Origin: Polytrichum commune
Lineage: Eukaryota > Streptophyta > Polytrichopsida > Polytrichales > Polytrichaceae
Length of the DNA stretch: 64,000 nt
Reading direction: 5' to 3'
Assembly: GCA_950295325.1 (NCBI GenBank)
Contig: OX485806.1
Location: 50,463,169-50,527,168, forward strand
Part shown: in pieces, positions 12,506 to 23,710 of the stretch
Numbering within the stretch: the first letter of the stretch is position 1
Layout of the letters: each line of letters opens with the position of its first letter
Notes under the pieces: generated by a model
The model's input: only the letters and a program-made list of their open reading frames with translations
What the model was told of the DNA's origin: nothing
Databases searched by the model: none
Made by a program: the position numbers and the translations under genes

Positions 12506-13050
12506 TGTGAGCAAGACTCTTCCACCTCCCTTGATTGCATCCCAGTCCGGGTGGTGAATCATCCATCACATACCTAACTCATCACTTTCACATGCAATTT
12601 CATTACTCCAATTAATTGTGGAAGAAGTGGCGTGGATAACACTTTTTCATTAACCTTTCAAGCATTCACAAACACTTGAGTTTTTTACAATGTCCAAAGG
12701 CACATCCTTAGCTACCTCTTACCACTACCTAATTCCAATTATCCAACCTAAATTCATCAATTAAGGCCACATTCCTCCCCCCCCCCCCCCGCCTTTGAGT
12801 AAGGTCCCGCTTCGGCCTTCGCATCCGCCTCCTCCTTTTTTCCCCTTTCAGTTGCAAGTCCACTTCCGGAACGGTCCTCTTCTCCTCCTCTATCCTCTAC
12901 TCTCCTCGCATTTTAGTTGCTACCAAAACCTTAACAATGGAAATTTACTTCCCTTGAATTCCCACATCCAGCCTCATACAATAGTCGCAAGTACCTCTGC
13001 AGCATTCCCATTTTTTGTAACGAAACCCAGACAATTGATACCCACATGAA
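12506..13050 (+). mobile_element. LTR family A, 5' part (copy A5), truncated
   Basis: Starts TGTGAGCAAGACTC, closely matching the start of copy A4 (TGTGAGCAAGAATT at 42,311). The family signature CCCAGTCCGGGTGGTGAATC follows, then the conserved GTGGATAACAC and TTCAAGCATTCACAAACACT stretch. A 14-base C run occupies 12,777-12,790. The matching 3' end is not found before the oppositely oriented copy A2, so the right limit is approximate and the copy is probably truncated. Confidence 0.65.
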
Positions 13051-13225
13051 GATTTAACCATAAAAATTATTCAAACCTTCAAATTGTGCTTCTGGGAGTA
13101 GTCAAAAAGATAAGAAAAAGGGGGAGGAGTTAAAATCTTGGTTGACTTAAGTTAAGGGGTGAATAAGAGTTAGGGAGGGCAAGAAACCTTGGAGAATTAA
13201 TGGTGGGTAAAGATATGTAGATAAG

Positions 13226-15519
13226 TGTGAGCCTAGTGAGAGGAAAAGTCAACTAAGGGAGTGGGGAAGTCGAGCTTGAAAGGGTGAAGGCCAAAGGGAG
13301 AAGCCTTAACCCGTTTTTCTTCTCGGGCGGCCTGAAAGATGCCGGGCAACCCGGGAAAAAAGGGGGAAGCTTGGAGGGGTCTCGGGAGGCAAGAGAGAGG
13401 AGCCTCATTATGCAACAAGGAAGGTGGAGGAGGAGAGAAAACTCGAGAGAGGGGGCGAAGCCTTGCCAAAATAGAGAGAATGGAGGCAAAGAGGTAGTGT
13501 TGCCGCACAAAAGAAGTGTGCACACAAACATTCAGGGACCGTAGGCGGATGGTCGAGGGGAGATGTAGTTGATGGTAAAGTGGTGAAAGGCCTCACGCAT
13601 GAGAAGGATGAACGTGTGCGGCTAGCAGGATCTGTACCCCGAAGAGGGAAGAGAAAGGGAGAGAAGGGCACTCAAAGGGATCGTTGGCTATTAGGTAGGG
13701 AGATGTATCGAACGGGGACATGTTGTTGGGTTGAGATCAACGCTGCATCAAGAAATGCTACAGCGACTTCACATCGAGGAGAGCGGCAGGGGGTCTTGGA
13801 GTGAAGACTTCTAGCCTCCTCTTCCGACAATGCATTGGTACGTGGGTATGTCATGCGGTTGTGACGGAAAAATTACCGGATCTGGGTGAGTGCTGCAATG
13901 CAAGCGCGGTCTGATGGAAGGAGTGAGAAAGGCTCGATCCAGCGAGTGGCAATGAGCAGCACTAGGAAGGGAGGAGCGGCCACGCTGCAACCGCGTGTTT
14001 TCTTTTAAATGTGCAACTCCAAGGGGCAACATGTTGTCACAGGAGCAAAGGATGTTGAGGGCGAAGACCATGGCAACAACCCATCGAAGAACGGCTGCAG
14101 TAGGGGAGTGCTACATGTGTACAACCGAAGACGAGGTTCCGCGACTGGTGCCAACCTCGCACATGATTGACTGGTATTCTAAGTTCAGGTCTGGAAGGGC
14201 ATCACAAGTTGAGTCAGATTGAATAGGAATGGGGTATTAGGTTTGCTTACGTAGTGTATTAGGAAATTCGCAAAATGGGTAAATCACACAGCGCATCAAT
14301 CCTGTGGCTTGAGGTCTAAATGCTTCATTCAAGGTAGTGAACGGGGAGAAGGGAATGTGCGGCTCATGAATGATACCGCGACCTACGGGGGGTGATAGGA
14401 GAGGGGCATCGGTGTAGTAGTGGTCCAACGGTTGCAATGTTAGGGGTACCCCGCGAGTAGGAGTTGAGGATTGGCGCCGCTGGCACCTCTGTTCCAATAT
14501 GATCAGAGGACGGCTGCTGAGGAGAGAGGCACCGAGCCGTTGATTCGAGGAGGGCCAGCGGATCACTCCGCTATAGTGCATCCAGGGGGAAGCGGAAGCC
14601 AATTGACGCCGGAATTGTGAGGGGCCACGGGGAAACTCGCATCTAAGACTGTGTGCTATAGGTGTAATGGTCGCGGAAAGGCTCACCAAGGAGGGCGTGG
14701 GTAGCTGCTCAGGCCACCGACGGTGAGGGTAGAACGAAGTTGCAGGAAGTCATCGACGGGAGAGGAGTGTTGATGTGAGGAAAACGGGAAGAACCCCGCA
14801 TGCAGTGAACTCCCTGCCCCCGACTTGGCTGGATCAGGTGGGTAGTTGCCGAAGGTCAAATTTTGGGTAGGGGAGCGTCCCATTGTGGTGTCGGCATCCG
14901 GTGATCCCAAGAATATTGCGGGGCGGAGTTGGAAAGAAACATTGTGCTGGCCGAAGATTGACTCGCTAGTCCTCGAAGCTGCTGCAGCCATTCTCCCGGA
15001 CTACATCGCAACACCGTTGCAGATTGTTGCAAAGCGGGTGCTTCCCAGGTGAACGAGGGACAACTGGAGGGTGTTGGAAGGAGTTACGACCACGGGGAAG
15101 GGCTGCCAGGGCCTCACCTGAGATGGTTATTTGACTCAATTAGTGAGTGGTAATGGCCTAAGAGGTGCTAGGGTAATGTTGGCGTGCACGGAAGGTGGGA
15201 AGCTGGGATAGGGCATAAGCTGGTAGTTAGTGGGATGAAATAGATGGAAGACACGCGCATTCTTCTCTTGCAGTGAAGTGGTGCTAATAGGTTAATGGGT
15301 ATGTGGGTACAAGTGATTCATTAGCAATTGAAGTTGTATGGTGATTAAGTATTTGTGAATGCTTGATTGATTCTAATAAAGAAAAAAATGTGTTATACAC
15401 ACCGCTTCTCCCAATTGCTTGATCATGCTTGCACATGTGAATGTTATGCTTGAGTGTGGCACATGATCCCCCACCCGGACTAGGACGCAATTGAAGGGTG
15501 GGGGTGATTGGGGCTTACA
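13226..15519 (-). mobile_element. LTR family A, long form (copy A2), inverted
   Basis: On the minus strand it starts at 15,519 (TGTAAGCCCC), carries CCTAGTCCGGGTGGGGGATC and ends at 13,226 (GGCTCACA). The last 300 bases match the end of copy A4 (50,920-51,413), including the GCCTCCCGAGACCCCTCCAA and GGCCGCC elements. Its 2,294 bp is near the 2.4-kb backbone of A4. The flanking pentamers differ (ATAAG versus CCAAG), so no target duplication is proven. It abuts a gypsy integrase cut in mid-domain. The GC-rich centre has long antisense frames that I treat as non-coding. Confidence 0.7.
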
Positions 15520-17190
15520 CCAAGCCATCCGCCTCCGGATGATCTCGAGAGGTGGTGCGGTGATCTATAAGAGCCTTAATGCACAACTCCTCAAAAACAC
15601 TGAGGAATTTCCTCCCCTAGTGCGTCAATACCTCAACTGGTGCTCCAAAACGTGCCAACATACAATCTAAAAAGGTTGCCGCGGCCAACTCTGCAAAATT
15701 TTGGGATAGAGCGACAAGCTTAATGCACTTGCTAAAATGCTCCACCATCACCAACACGTACTTTACTCCACGTGGTGTGACAACCAACGGTCCTGCAAAG
15801 TCCGGTGTCCAGCAATAGCCCAGTCCCATGATAGGTAAGGGTTGTAATTGAGGTGGTAAGGTGTTGAAGCTAGACCTGACCTGGTCACAAACTTCACACC
15901 TCCCCACATAAGCTGCTACCTACTGATACATGCTAATCCACTAATATTAGCATGGCAACATCAAATGTATCTTGTGTATGCCAAAATGGCCAAGTTTTTC
16001 GTGCATTTGTTGCACCAAGGAGGCCTTTTGATCCGGTCTAGGGACAATATGCCTTGTCCCATCCGACCACAATCAAAATAACAAATCGTTCTCCCAACAG
16101 AATCTTGTTATTCGATGTCCAATCCGATTATTTTCCATCGTCGGGGTAGACAAGGGAAGGGTTTCCTGCTGAAGCTTGTGCAATACGGGAAGATCCTCCC
16201 ATATATTTGCAATAGCTTGAGGTCGATCAGTCTCATCATCCGAGCCCTGTCTCGAAACCTCAACAGAAGTGCCAAAAAACAAAGTGAGGTAAGCAGTCGC
16301 ATGCCGACCTGGAATCACCTCTCGATCACAATTCCCATGCCACCTGGCCCCGGTCAAGTCCTCAACCGAAGGACTTGGATTGCGTAAGAGTCCATTTGCC
16401 TTCAAGTTGGTAATTCCAGTACGGTGTATCACCTCAAAGTTATATTCCTGGAGCAATAAAACCCACCTAACAAGCTTGCCAGTAAGCTTATCCGACTCCA
16501 TGAACCACCATAAAGGTTGATGGTCAGTCACCAAAGTAAAGCACTGACCATAGAGATATGGCCGGAAATGGGCAATAGCCCACACCGCCACCAAAGCTTC
16601 TCCCTTGTAGGACGAATAATTTGCCTCCGCAATGTTGTTGCTTTGTGAAGCATAAACAACAACATACTCCCAACCAGAGTCATCATTTTGAGTGAGAACT
16701 GCTCCGAAATCCAATGAACTCCAGTTCCGTATGCAATTGGAAGGATTTGGAGACATTTGGATGTTGAAGCATTGGAACTGTACCCGGTCTCTGCTTCAAT
16801 GTCTCAAATGCTTGATGTTGCTCACGACCCCAAGTCCAAGGTTGGTCCTTGCTCATGAGAATGGTGAGAGGTTTGGCGATCAAGCTAAAATTCTTGACGA
16901 ATCGACGAAAATAATTTGCCAAACTTAAGAAAACACAAAGTCTCGGCACATCGACCGGTGCCGAGATCTACTGCAAAGCGTCTACCTTAGTTTGCTGCAC
17001 CCCAAGGCCTCCTGGAATAATCATATGACCTAGATATACTAGTCGGACATGGAAAATCTTGCACTTCCCATGGTACAAGCGCAATTCCCTCCGCCGCAAC
17101 CATTGGAAAACGACTTGCAGATGCTTCACATACTCTTGTGTTGTTTTACTAAAGATCATTATGTCATCAATGTAACACCAAGCAAAGGCC
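15520..17190 (-). pseudogene. Ty3/gypsy pol remnant (RT, RNase H, integrase)
   Basis: Read 5' to 3' on the minus strand. The reverse transcriptase end has the catalytic YIDD motif (YIDDIMIFSK) at about 17,170, followed by LVYLGHMI. The connection domain follows (LSLANYFRRFVKNFS, DQPWTWGREQHQAF). RNase H shows ALVAVWAIAHFRPYLYG and VTDHQPLWW. The integrase core shows DFAGPLVVTPRGVKYVLVMV and FGAPVEVLT. Frames change between blocks, and a TAG interrupts the integrase just after EVLTH. The RT N-terminal half is missing and the integrase is cut at 15,519 by LTR A2. It is a dead fragment. Confidence 0.9.
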
Positions 17191-17586
17191 AATCCCAGGT
17201 GGACGCCATGAGATAGGATGTGCCAACGTCGATGAGGTATCACGAATGGATAATGTTGTACCGAGAGAAAGGACAATGTCCTTACACCTCCATAATAGCT
17301 CGACGGAATTGCGCCAGGGAGGAAGAAGATCCTTGGGATGGCGCACCAATGAATCCTTAGGTGCCATCTCCCGTTGATCCTCAGCACTCCCCATGAATGC
17401 CAATGACTCCTCTAATAATGCGGAAGCATAAGGCAATGTATTCACAATAGCACTACATCCAAAAACCGTGGATGATGGTGCTATGGTCGCGGCCGCCGCG
17501 AATGCCATAGGAATAAGTTCCCTACATCCGTCTCCAACCGACCAACTTGGTCGGATCCAAGCCTCCTCAGTCCAGTTGTCCAAACC
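17191..17586 (-). other. Open frame of unknown identity upstream of gypsy RT
   Basis: The minus-strand frame 17,586-17,167 is open for about 140 codons (AFAAAATIAPSSTVFGCSA, MGSAEDQREMAPKDSL). It does not resemble the RT palm domain expected here, so the gypsy RT is truncated at about 17,190. The solo LTR at 17,587 interrupts the upstream side, and the frame resumes beyond it only briefly. No function is assigned. Confidence 0.3.
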
Positions 17587-18559
17587 TGTCGCAACCCTTG
17601 CTAGGTCCCTTAATAATCTTGCCAATTTTCGTTTCTAGCAAAGGTTACGAGCGCTAACCCTTCGCATTCCGCCATGCTAATGGTTAGCTCCTCTTACCCC
17701 GGACCAGTAGTTCATAGGAGGGAACCAACCCTCCTACTTTGCTTTCGGGACTCACCCCTTAATCGGTAACCCATTTCCCCAATGTGGACTTCCATCCATG
17801 GAAGTCCAATCCTATGTTGATCATCGCGTTGCCGGAGCAACACTACAACAACCCGAACCATACTAGGCAACTATGGCCTCACAATGGGCCAATGCCCATG
17901 GAGGCCGTGCCGTTCGGCCTCGGGTGGGTGAGGCCACACCACCTCACCCATATAAGCCTCTAGGACTCTACACGGAGCCCCTACCCCACCGCCAACCAAC
18001 CTCTTGTCTCTCTACCAAGAGTTGGGGCCAAGTGGACATTTTCCCTTAGCTGCTGGGCCTAGAACCCCCCCAGCAGCTTCAGACCATCATAACTTCCTTG
18101 TATGATGTCTGATCATAACAACCAACCACTCCATCCTCATCTACGCTTCACGTAGATGCCGATGGACTCCTCGCTTGCCCCATTCGGGCAAGTCTTGAGG
18201 AAGTTATGCCTGTTTGAACCTTGGCAGTCCCGGGAATCACTCCCAGGCACTGCTGTACCAGGGCGCTGTCCCGGGACAGCACCCCACTCAAATGGCCATA
18301 ACTCCTAGCTCACACCTCTGATTGAGGTGATCTTGAGCATTCTAGAATCACCACGCCATGAGCTACGCACAGCTCATGGCCTCACCCTCATGCCTCCTAG
18401 TCTTTGTGGGTGGGAGGCGTTCCCAACGCCCGGGGCCCTCACCCACACTAGGATCACTTGGGCCCTCTCACCAACGGCGCCACAAGTCCCGGGTGTCACT
18501 CCGGGGTCCCCCTTGTGCCCATGGTGTTTCAGCCACTCCTCATGGAGAGGTGCGCGACA
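17587..18559 (+). mobile_element. Solo LTR, family B (copy B1), TSD AAACC
   Basis: A 973-bp LTR beginning TGTCGCAACCC and ending GGTGCGCGACA, giving short inverted termini TGTCGC/GCGACA. AAACC flanks it at 17,582-17,586 and 18,560-18,564. It is almost identical to copy B8 (45,943-46,915), so both are recent. The frame at 18,327-18,683 and the overlapping one at 18,374-18,634 lie in the LTR or run out of it and recur in every copy, so they are not annotated as genes. Confidence 0.96.
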
Positions 18560-18699
18560 AAACCAAAACCGAGGGAATACAGTCCTTGCTGACCAGATAA
18601 AATATTGTAATTGGTTGCATCTGTCATCATACACCTTAGATAAAGAGGTGCGGATGGATCTCCAGGCTTCACGTAGAAGCTAAGTTGCAAAGGCTCTCC

Positions 18700-18982
18700 A
18701 GTGTATAATATCAAATCATAGATTTTTAGTTATAAAGTCGTTACTTAGTGGATGAAAAAACGCATGATTCTTGGTCCAGGTTTGACTTGAACGCTTAAAC
18801 GCGTAAACGCGTACTTTACATATATTTTTCTATAGCCTTATCTCTAGCCTCATGTATATCTACTTCCTGCTTAATAGCAATATGTCTATTGTACGTACAT
18901 TTTGTGCATGCTTGTTCTAAATAATACCCCTTTTGTGCACGCACGTATATATTTACAGTACTTGAATAATGCACTCCCTGGG
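18700..18982 (+). mobile_element. hAT-type MITE, right half (truncated copy)
   Basis: Matches the right 265 bases of the intact MITE at 34,304-34,799, from ATAATATCAAATCA to the terminal GCACTCCCTGGG. It includes the AAACGCGTAAACGCGTAC stretch. The left half is absent. Repeat R1 copy 2 begins directly after the MITE terminus. Confidence 0.82.
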
Positions 18983-19328
18983 ACCACAACTTATGATAGA
19001 GTTTATCATGGGATGCTTGCAAGGTATATTAAAGTTAATTTTTGGAGTGGGGGGGGAGCGGGGGGGTTCATGCTTATTTTCCCCACAAAACAAAACCTCT
19101 TAGACAAGGAAAATCGGCTCCAAATTTCAGTGGTGGGTTGAATGGCAACCATATTAAGAGAGAAAACGAGGATATGAAACTACAGTTATACTCACCAATG
19201 CCTTTGGTTCCTTTGCGCCCCTCCACCTTTGTCATATCCTACTCCGAGTTTAAGTAGGTACCCAACCCATTGGATGCATATACATCCACAAATATTGGAA
19301 GGTTCAGGCTACGCGGCCTAATCATGTA
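18983..19328 (+). repeat. Dispersed repeat R1, copy 2
   Basis: Near-identical to 10,500-10,849, starting at ACCACAACTTATGATAGAG and carrying the same G-rich tract and the GGTTCAGGCTACGCGGCCTA phrase. It leads directly into the Tigger-type element at 19,329. Confidence 0.88.
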
Positions 19329-19999
19329 AAGTTATCTCTTGCTTAAGTACACACCCGTTTAAGTATGCATCCCAATTAAGTGCGCAATTTTATTGACAAA
19401 AATTAGGGTTCATACTTTATCGTTTGAACATGTCATGCATAATCATTTGCCGCGTATGCATGAATTTTTCATGCTTGACATTGAAAGTCAGTTTGTAAAT
19501 GTTTTGTTGAAACGTCTCAAACAATCGTCGTAGTTCATCATACATATGTCTAGCTTCCGTTTGAGCATTGGAGCAAAGCAATTAGTCTTTAATGTCGAGG
19601 ACAGTGATGTGTAGCTTCAAAGCCTTTAAAGTTGGTAGCACTTTCAAATTCACCAAATGTCTTGATAGGCTAGATTTTGTCATCGATAGGTGGTTTTTTT
19701 TTTTAATTTACATCGTTTCCAGAACTTCATCAACGTCCTCATCATAACAACACAATATTTTTCATTGTTTGCATCATCAAACGTTGCCCTCTTGCTCGAC
19801 GCATTCGGCTTGCTCAACTTTGCAATGATTTCACATTGTTGGGCTTCGATCAAGTGCATTATCTCAGGTTTCATCAGTAACCTGTTGCGATTCATCAAAT
19901 CAAAGGTTTTAGAAAATGATGTGAGTAAGTACACACCTACCAACTAAGTGCGCACCAATGGCTCCGGTTCAAAGTGCGTACATAAGCGGGAGATTACTG
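19329..19999. mobile_element. Non-autonomous Tigger/pogo-type element, TA target site
   Basis: A 671-bp element flanked by TA (19,327-19,328 and 20,000-20,001). The right end, read inward, is CAGTAATCTCCCGCTTATG. The left end, read inward, is AAGTTATCTCTTGCTTAAG (TTATCTCCCGC in copy 1). Subterminal AAGTGCGCA and AAGTACACACC motifs recur inside both ends. A CAGT terminus with TA duplication is characteristic of Tigger/pogo elements. The interior has only a short minus-strand frame (19,680-19,943) with no transposase motif, so it would depend on a transposase supplied in trans. Confidence 0.78.
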
Positions 20000-20001
20000 T
20001 A

Positions 20002-20689
20002 ATGGGTGGTTCAAATGTGCATTCCACGCAATGTTTAGGCCGCGTGGCCTAATCATGAAGCCCATATGAATCATATCAATCCCCTAGTGTAGAGAACATT
20101 GTTTAAGCGTTATTTGTTGACAGCAAAAGACTTGTGGGCTCCATGGCTAGGCTATGTGGCCTAATATTGTCCACGACATGGTCATACATCTCCCACATGC
20201 TTAAGCCGCATGTATATGAATCATACCCACCACCCACATGTACAAAAATGCTTAAGCTTTATAAGTTGTCAAATGATCTATAGGCACAAACACTATGTGC
20301 AAACATCGTATATTAATGTCATAGAACGCGATTTCTCTTCATCATCATTGGTTGAATCATCACAACCAAACTAATTCTGAAGATGGTTGTGTTGAATTGC
20401 TAGGTCAATGGCGCATAATGATGTTACCTTAATGGTGTTTTTAGAAATATTATTGACAATGATTGTGGATTTCATGACATGCAAACTGTAGTTAGGTTTT
20501 TTCTATGACTTAAAATAACAAACCCAGAGAACTAAGTCTCCAAGAAGATTGAGATAGTGTTTATAAGGGCTAATGTCACATTGGATTAGGGATCATATTA
20601 ACAACTTAGGGTCTTTTTTTCTTCATTCCTTTGTAATTCCACTTACTCCCCACTCTTATGGTTCTTTTGTGCTTCCTTCGTCGTGAGTG
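20002..20689. other. No gene recognised; flanking GGCCT motifs
   Basis: AT-rich intergenic DNA. The phrase AGGCCGCGTGGCCTAATCAT (20,035) repeats the one left of the Tigger element (AGGCTACGCGGCCTAATCAT, about 19,307). A weaker copy lies at about 20,148. No coding signal. Confidence 0.4.
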
Positions 20690-22260
20690 ATTCTGTCCTA
20701 TCTTCAGGGAATTTTCTATCACTCTACGTCTTTGACCTTTTCCAGTCGTGAAGCTCAAAAGCTTGGCAAGTTGTCATGGGCAATTCTTCAGGACATAGTC
20801 CGGGGTAATGTCTTTTGCGTGCCACATCGTCTTTGCATCTCAAGAATTAAGCTTTGCAATGAGTTCAAATTAATTCATCTTAATCCGACTTACAGTCGTT
20901 CGGCCAATCTTCTCAAAACTGTAATCATCATCTTCATCTTCAACTTATCTGGCAACTTGTCACCACAAAACATCCACAAGATCATGTATAATCAAAGCAT
21001 CAACAATTTAGGCGATATTACTTAATTAAAACCTTAATCCATTTTAATCTCAAGGTGGATTGCCTATGATAATGTTTTACACTAAGTATTCAACTTCTCT
21101 TTCCTGAGATGGTAATGTCTTTCGCAGCTCACAGCTTGCTTCTAATTATATTTTGTCTGCATTCACTGCATTGGCTTCACGTCTGGTAATGTCTCGGAGT
21201 AGGCATCCGGCTATGCTCTATCAAGCTAACCTTTCTTTCTTTCTCTCTCAGGGACAACACTTGTAAGCCTATGGCCTGACCTGTCCCCTCTCTCACGACT
21301 CTTCCTCTCTCCTCCACTGGCGATAAGCCTTATGACTCAGGCGATAGCCTTTCCTTGATGCTTCAGCTTCTTCCCCTTCCAGCGGGTGATTTGCCTCTCT
21401 GATTACATGTAGGCGATAGCCAAAGGTCACAGGCGATAGCCCTTCTCCAGCGCTTCGGCTCTCTGTCCTTGCAAGCAATGGCCTTACCCTCGGCTACTTG
21501 CCTTCTCCGATTTCTCCCTACTACCTGACTTCTCTCGACACAACCTATTGCCTAAGGCCTTGCCTTTATGACGTTACAAACTTTCCAGCCTCTGTCACTC
21601 ATTGCCTATTTGCCAGCATTCTTTGTCATTCTTCCGGCTATTGCCTTCACTCTCCTTCATGGAAAATAACCCTTAACTTATGCACCAGATTGAGAGAAGT
21701 CTCTCTCTTGCTTATGGCCATATTCAAACTTTGACCATTGTTATTGCAAAGACATTGCTTCTTTCTTCCTCACCCGCTTGGCGGATGATTCGTCTATTTC
21801 AACGCTCACAACTATTGCCAGAAATCATACAAGACATTTCCTTTATTAATGATTAACAACCACATGACAAACAATTTCCACTTCAAAGACAATTGCACTT
21901 CACAAACAGTTTACTCATATTGTCAAATTTCCAAGTCCTCTGGGAGTCCGAATCACTCGGCTCTGCTCCTACTTCTGCCAACCTCTTGCTTGGCGTTGTC
22001 TATTGCTAATCGTTCAGCCTCAATCACTGAGAGCTTGAACTTCCTATAAGCCTATTGCTCCTATCTTGAGACTACATCAGATTCTACAATGGTAAATAGC
22101 CTGGTGGGCAATAGCATGTCTCCTTCTTATCAGCCGAGGAAGGAGAAGGTGGTTACAACGGCTTTGGAACAGCAATAGCCCTTTGTTCACACTGTAAATA
22201 AACTTCTCACTGCCTATCGCCGCTAATTCTTACTAAGTTAGAGATTTGGAGCTCGACAGC
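20690..22260. other. Motif-rich C/T-biased region, possibly an insertion
   Basis: Pyrimidine-rich sequence in which the decamer GGCGATAGCC occurs three times (21,340, 21,412 and 21,432). Many variants such as GGCGATGGCC, CCTATTGCC and GGCTATTGCC are also present. Short frames here look fortuitous. Its right end abuts the coding-like stretch beginning near 22,270, so it may be an intron or an unrecognised inserted element. Confidence 0.35.
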
Positions 22261-22269
22261 TAGGCGATG

Positions 22270-23710
22270 GCCCAAAACTTGACTTTATACAAACCACTAA
22301 TGAAGACATTCATTTGGAGAGAAAATTTGTAACATATAATTTGCACAAATTTGTTTGCAATGTCATAGACATTGAGCCCATTTTGGCTTGTGATCGGTTG
22401 GACTGGAAATATAAAGACATGGTTCTCATGAAAGTCAATGAAATCAAAGTTGCAAAGTTTATATGTTGTAATGTGGATCCAACAGATTGTTTTTTTCGCG
22501 CACCTCTCCATGAGGAGTGCCCAGAACACCATGGGCACAAGGGGGACCTCGGAGTGACACCCGGGACTTGTGGCGCCGTTGGTGAGAGGGCCCAAGTGAT
22601 CCTAGTGTGGGCGAGGGCCCCGGGCGTTGGGAACGCCTCCCAACCACGGAGACTAGGAGGCACAAGGGTAAGGCCATGATTTTTGCGTAGCTTATGGTGT
22701 ATAGATTCTAGAATGCTCAAGAACACCTCAATCGGAGGTGCGAGCTAGGAGTTATGGAAATTTGAGTGGGGCGCTATCCCGAGACAGTGCCCTGGTACAA
22801 CAATGCCTGGGAGTGCTTCCCGGGACTGCCAATGTGAGGCCATACTTGCTTAGAATGGTTCGGGTTGTTATAGTGTTGCTTCGGCAATGTGATGATCAAC
22901 ATAAGCTTGGACTTCCATGGATGGAAGTTCACATCTAAGGATTGGTTACCGATTAAGGGGTGAGTCCCGAAAGCAAAGTGGGAGGGTTGGTTCCCCTCTT
23001 ATGAATTTCAAAGTCCGGGGTAGGAGGAGCTAATCATTAGCATGGCGGAATGCGAAGGGTTAGCACTCGTAACCTTTGCTAGAATTGCAAATTGGTAAGA
23101 TTTTTAAGGGGGCTAGCAAGGGTTGCGACAGTTTTGATTACAATCAAATTGGGATGTGACAATGTTCAGGTGGTCATTATGTCATCAAAAATTTATTTGG
23201 AGGTTCATAAGGCTTGGGGATTCTCTCTTTGTTGTTGGCGGCTTTGTCAACTTATGTTCAATGGTATGTTTTTGTATTATCAGAATTGTCAGTACAATGA
23301 AGCCGAAAATGAGCTTTTGGCAAATATGTGCCTTCAGAAAGGTTTCCACAAGTACAATTCTGCAATGGTCTTGTGCACTATGGTGGAGTCTTGGATAAAG
23401 TAGTTTCTTATGGGAAAATCAATCAAAGCGGTGGCAACCAAAGATTGTTGCGCTTCATTGTGTTGCCAAATGCTCCCAAGGGATAGGATCAAGGCACTTC
23501 GAGAAAAGATTTTGTTAGTAGATTTTTGTTTCAAATCATCTGAGAAACTTGAAGCTCATCACAATATTCATTGTGGGCTTAATGGACACAACTTTATAGC
23601 ATTGGAGCCACAACATGTTTTACCATTCATGGTGTTGCAAAAGCAGACTTTAACATGTATGAGAAATATGTTTTGGAAGGTCGTCACTGTTGATGCCATG
23701 ATAATTTAAG
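22270..23710 (+). pseudogene. Unidentified coding-like stretch split by LTR B2
   Basis: Left of the LTR an open plus-strand frame reads DWKYKDMVLMKVNEIKVAK. To the right, frames read NEAENELLANMCLQKGFHKY and, after a stop at 23,401, LPRDRIKALREKILLVDF. Composition is protein-like and stops are few. When LTR B2 (22,494-23,130) and one GTTTT copy are removed, the left frame continues only a few codons before TGA, so decay followed or preceded the insertion. I recognise no family. Confidence 0.35.
22494..23130 (-). mobile_element. Solo LTR, family B (copy B2), TSD GTTTT, internally deleted
   Basis: Reads TGTCGCAACCC from 23,130 leftward to a mutated terminus at 22,494. GTTTT flanks both ends (22,489-22,493 and 23,131-23,135). 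At 637 bp it is about 336 bp shorter than intact copies. The middle third is missing, while the terminal segments (GGCGTTCCCAACGCC-type and ACTCACCCCTTAATCGGTAA-type) are retained. Confidence 0.92.

Noticed and set aside
13233..13671. Overlapping minus-strand frames (Pro/Ser/Leu-rich)
   Set aside because: Homologous non-coding DNA at 51.1-51.3 kb forms part of the LTR-A end. Frames are not conserved between the copies.
14237..14991. Long minus-strand frames in the GC-rich centre of LTR A2
   Set aside because: GC-rich sequence has few stops. There is no domain, other family-A LTRs lack them, and both strands are equally open.
13221..15524. Target duplication for LTR A2
   Set aside because: ATAAG and CCAAG share only three of five positions, too weak to claim.
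18327..18683. Recurring 70-160-residue frames (PSCLLVFVGGRRSQRPGPSP-type)
   Set aside because: They occur in every family-B LTR copy at the same offset, on both strands, and end at the LTR border. They are repeat sequence, not genes.
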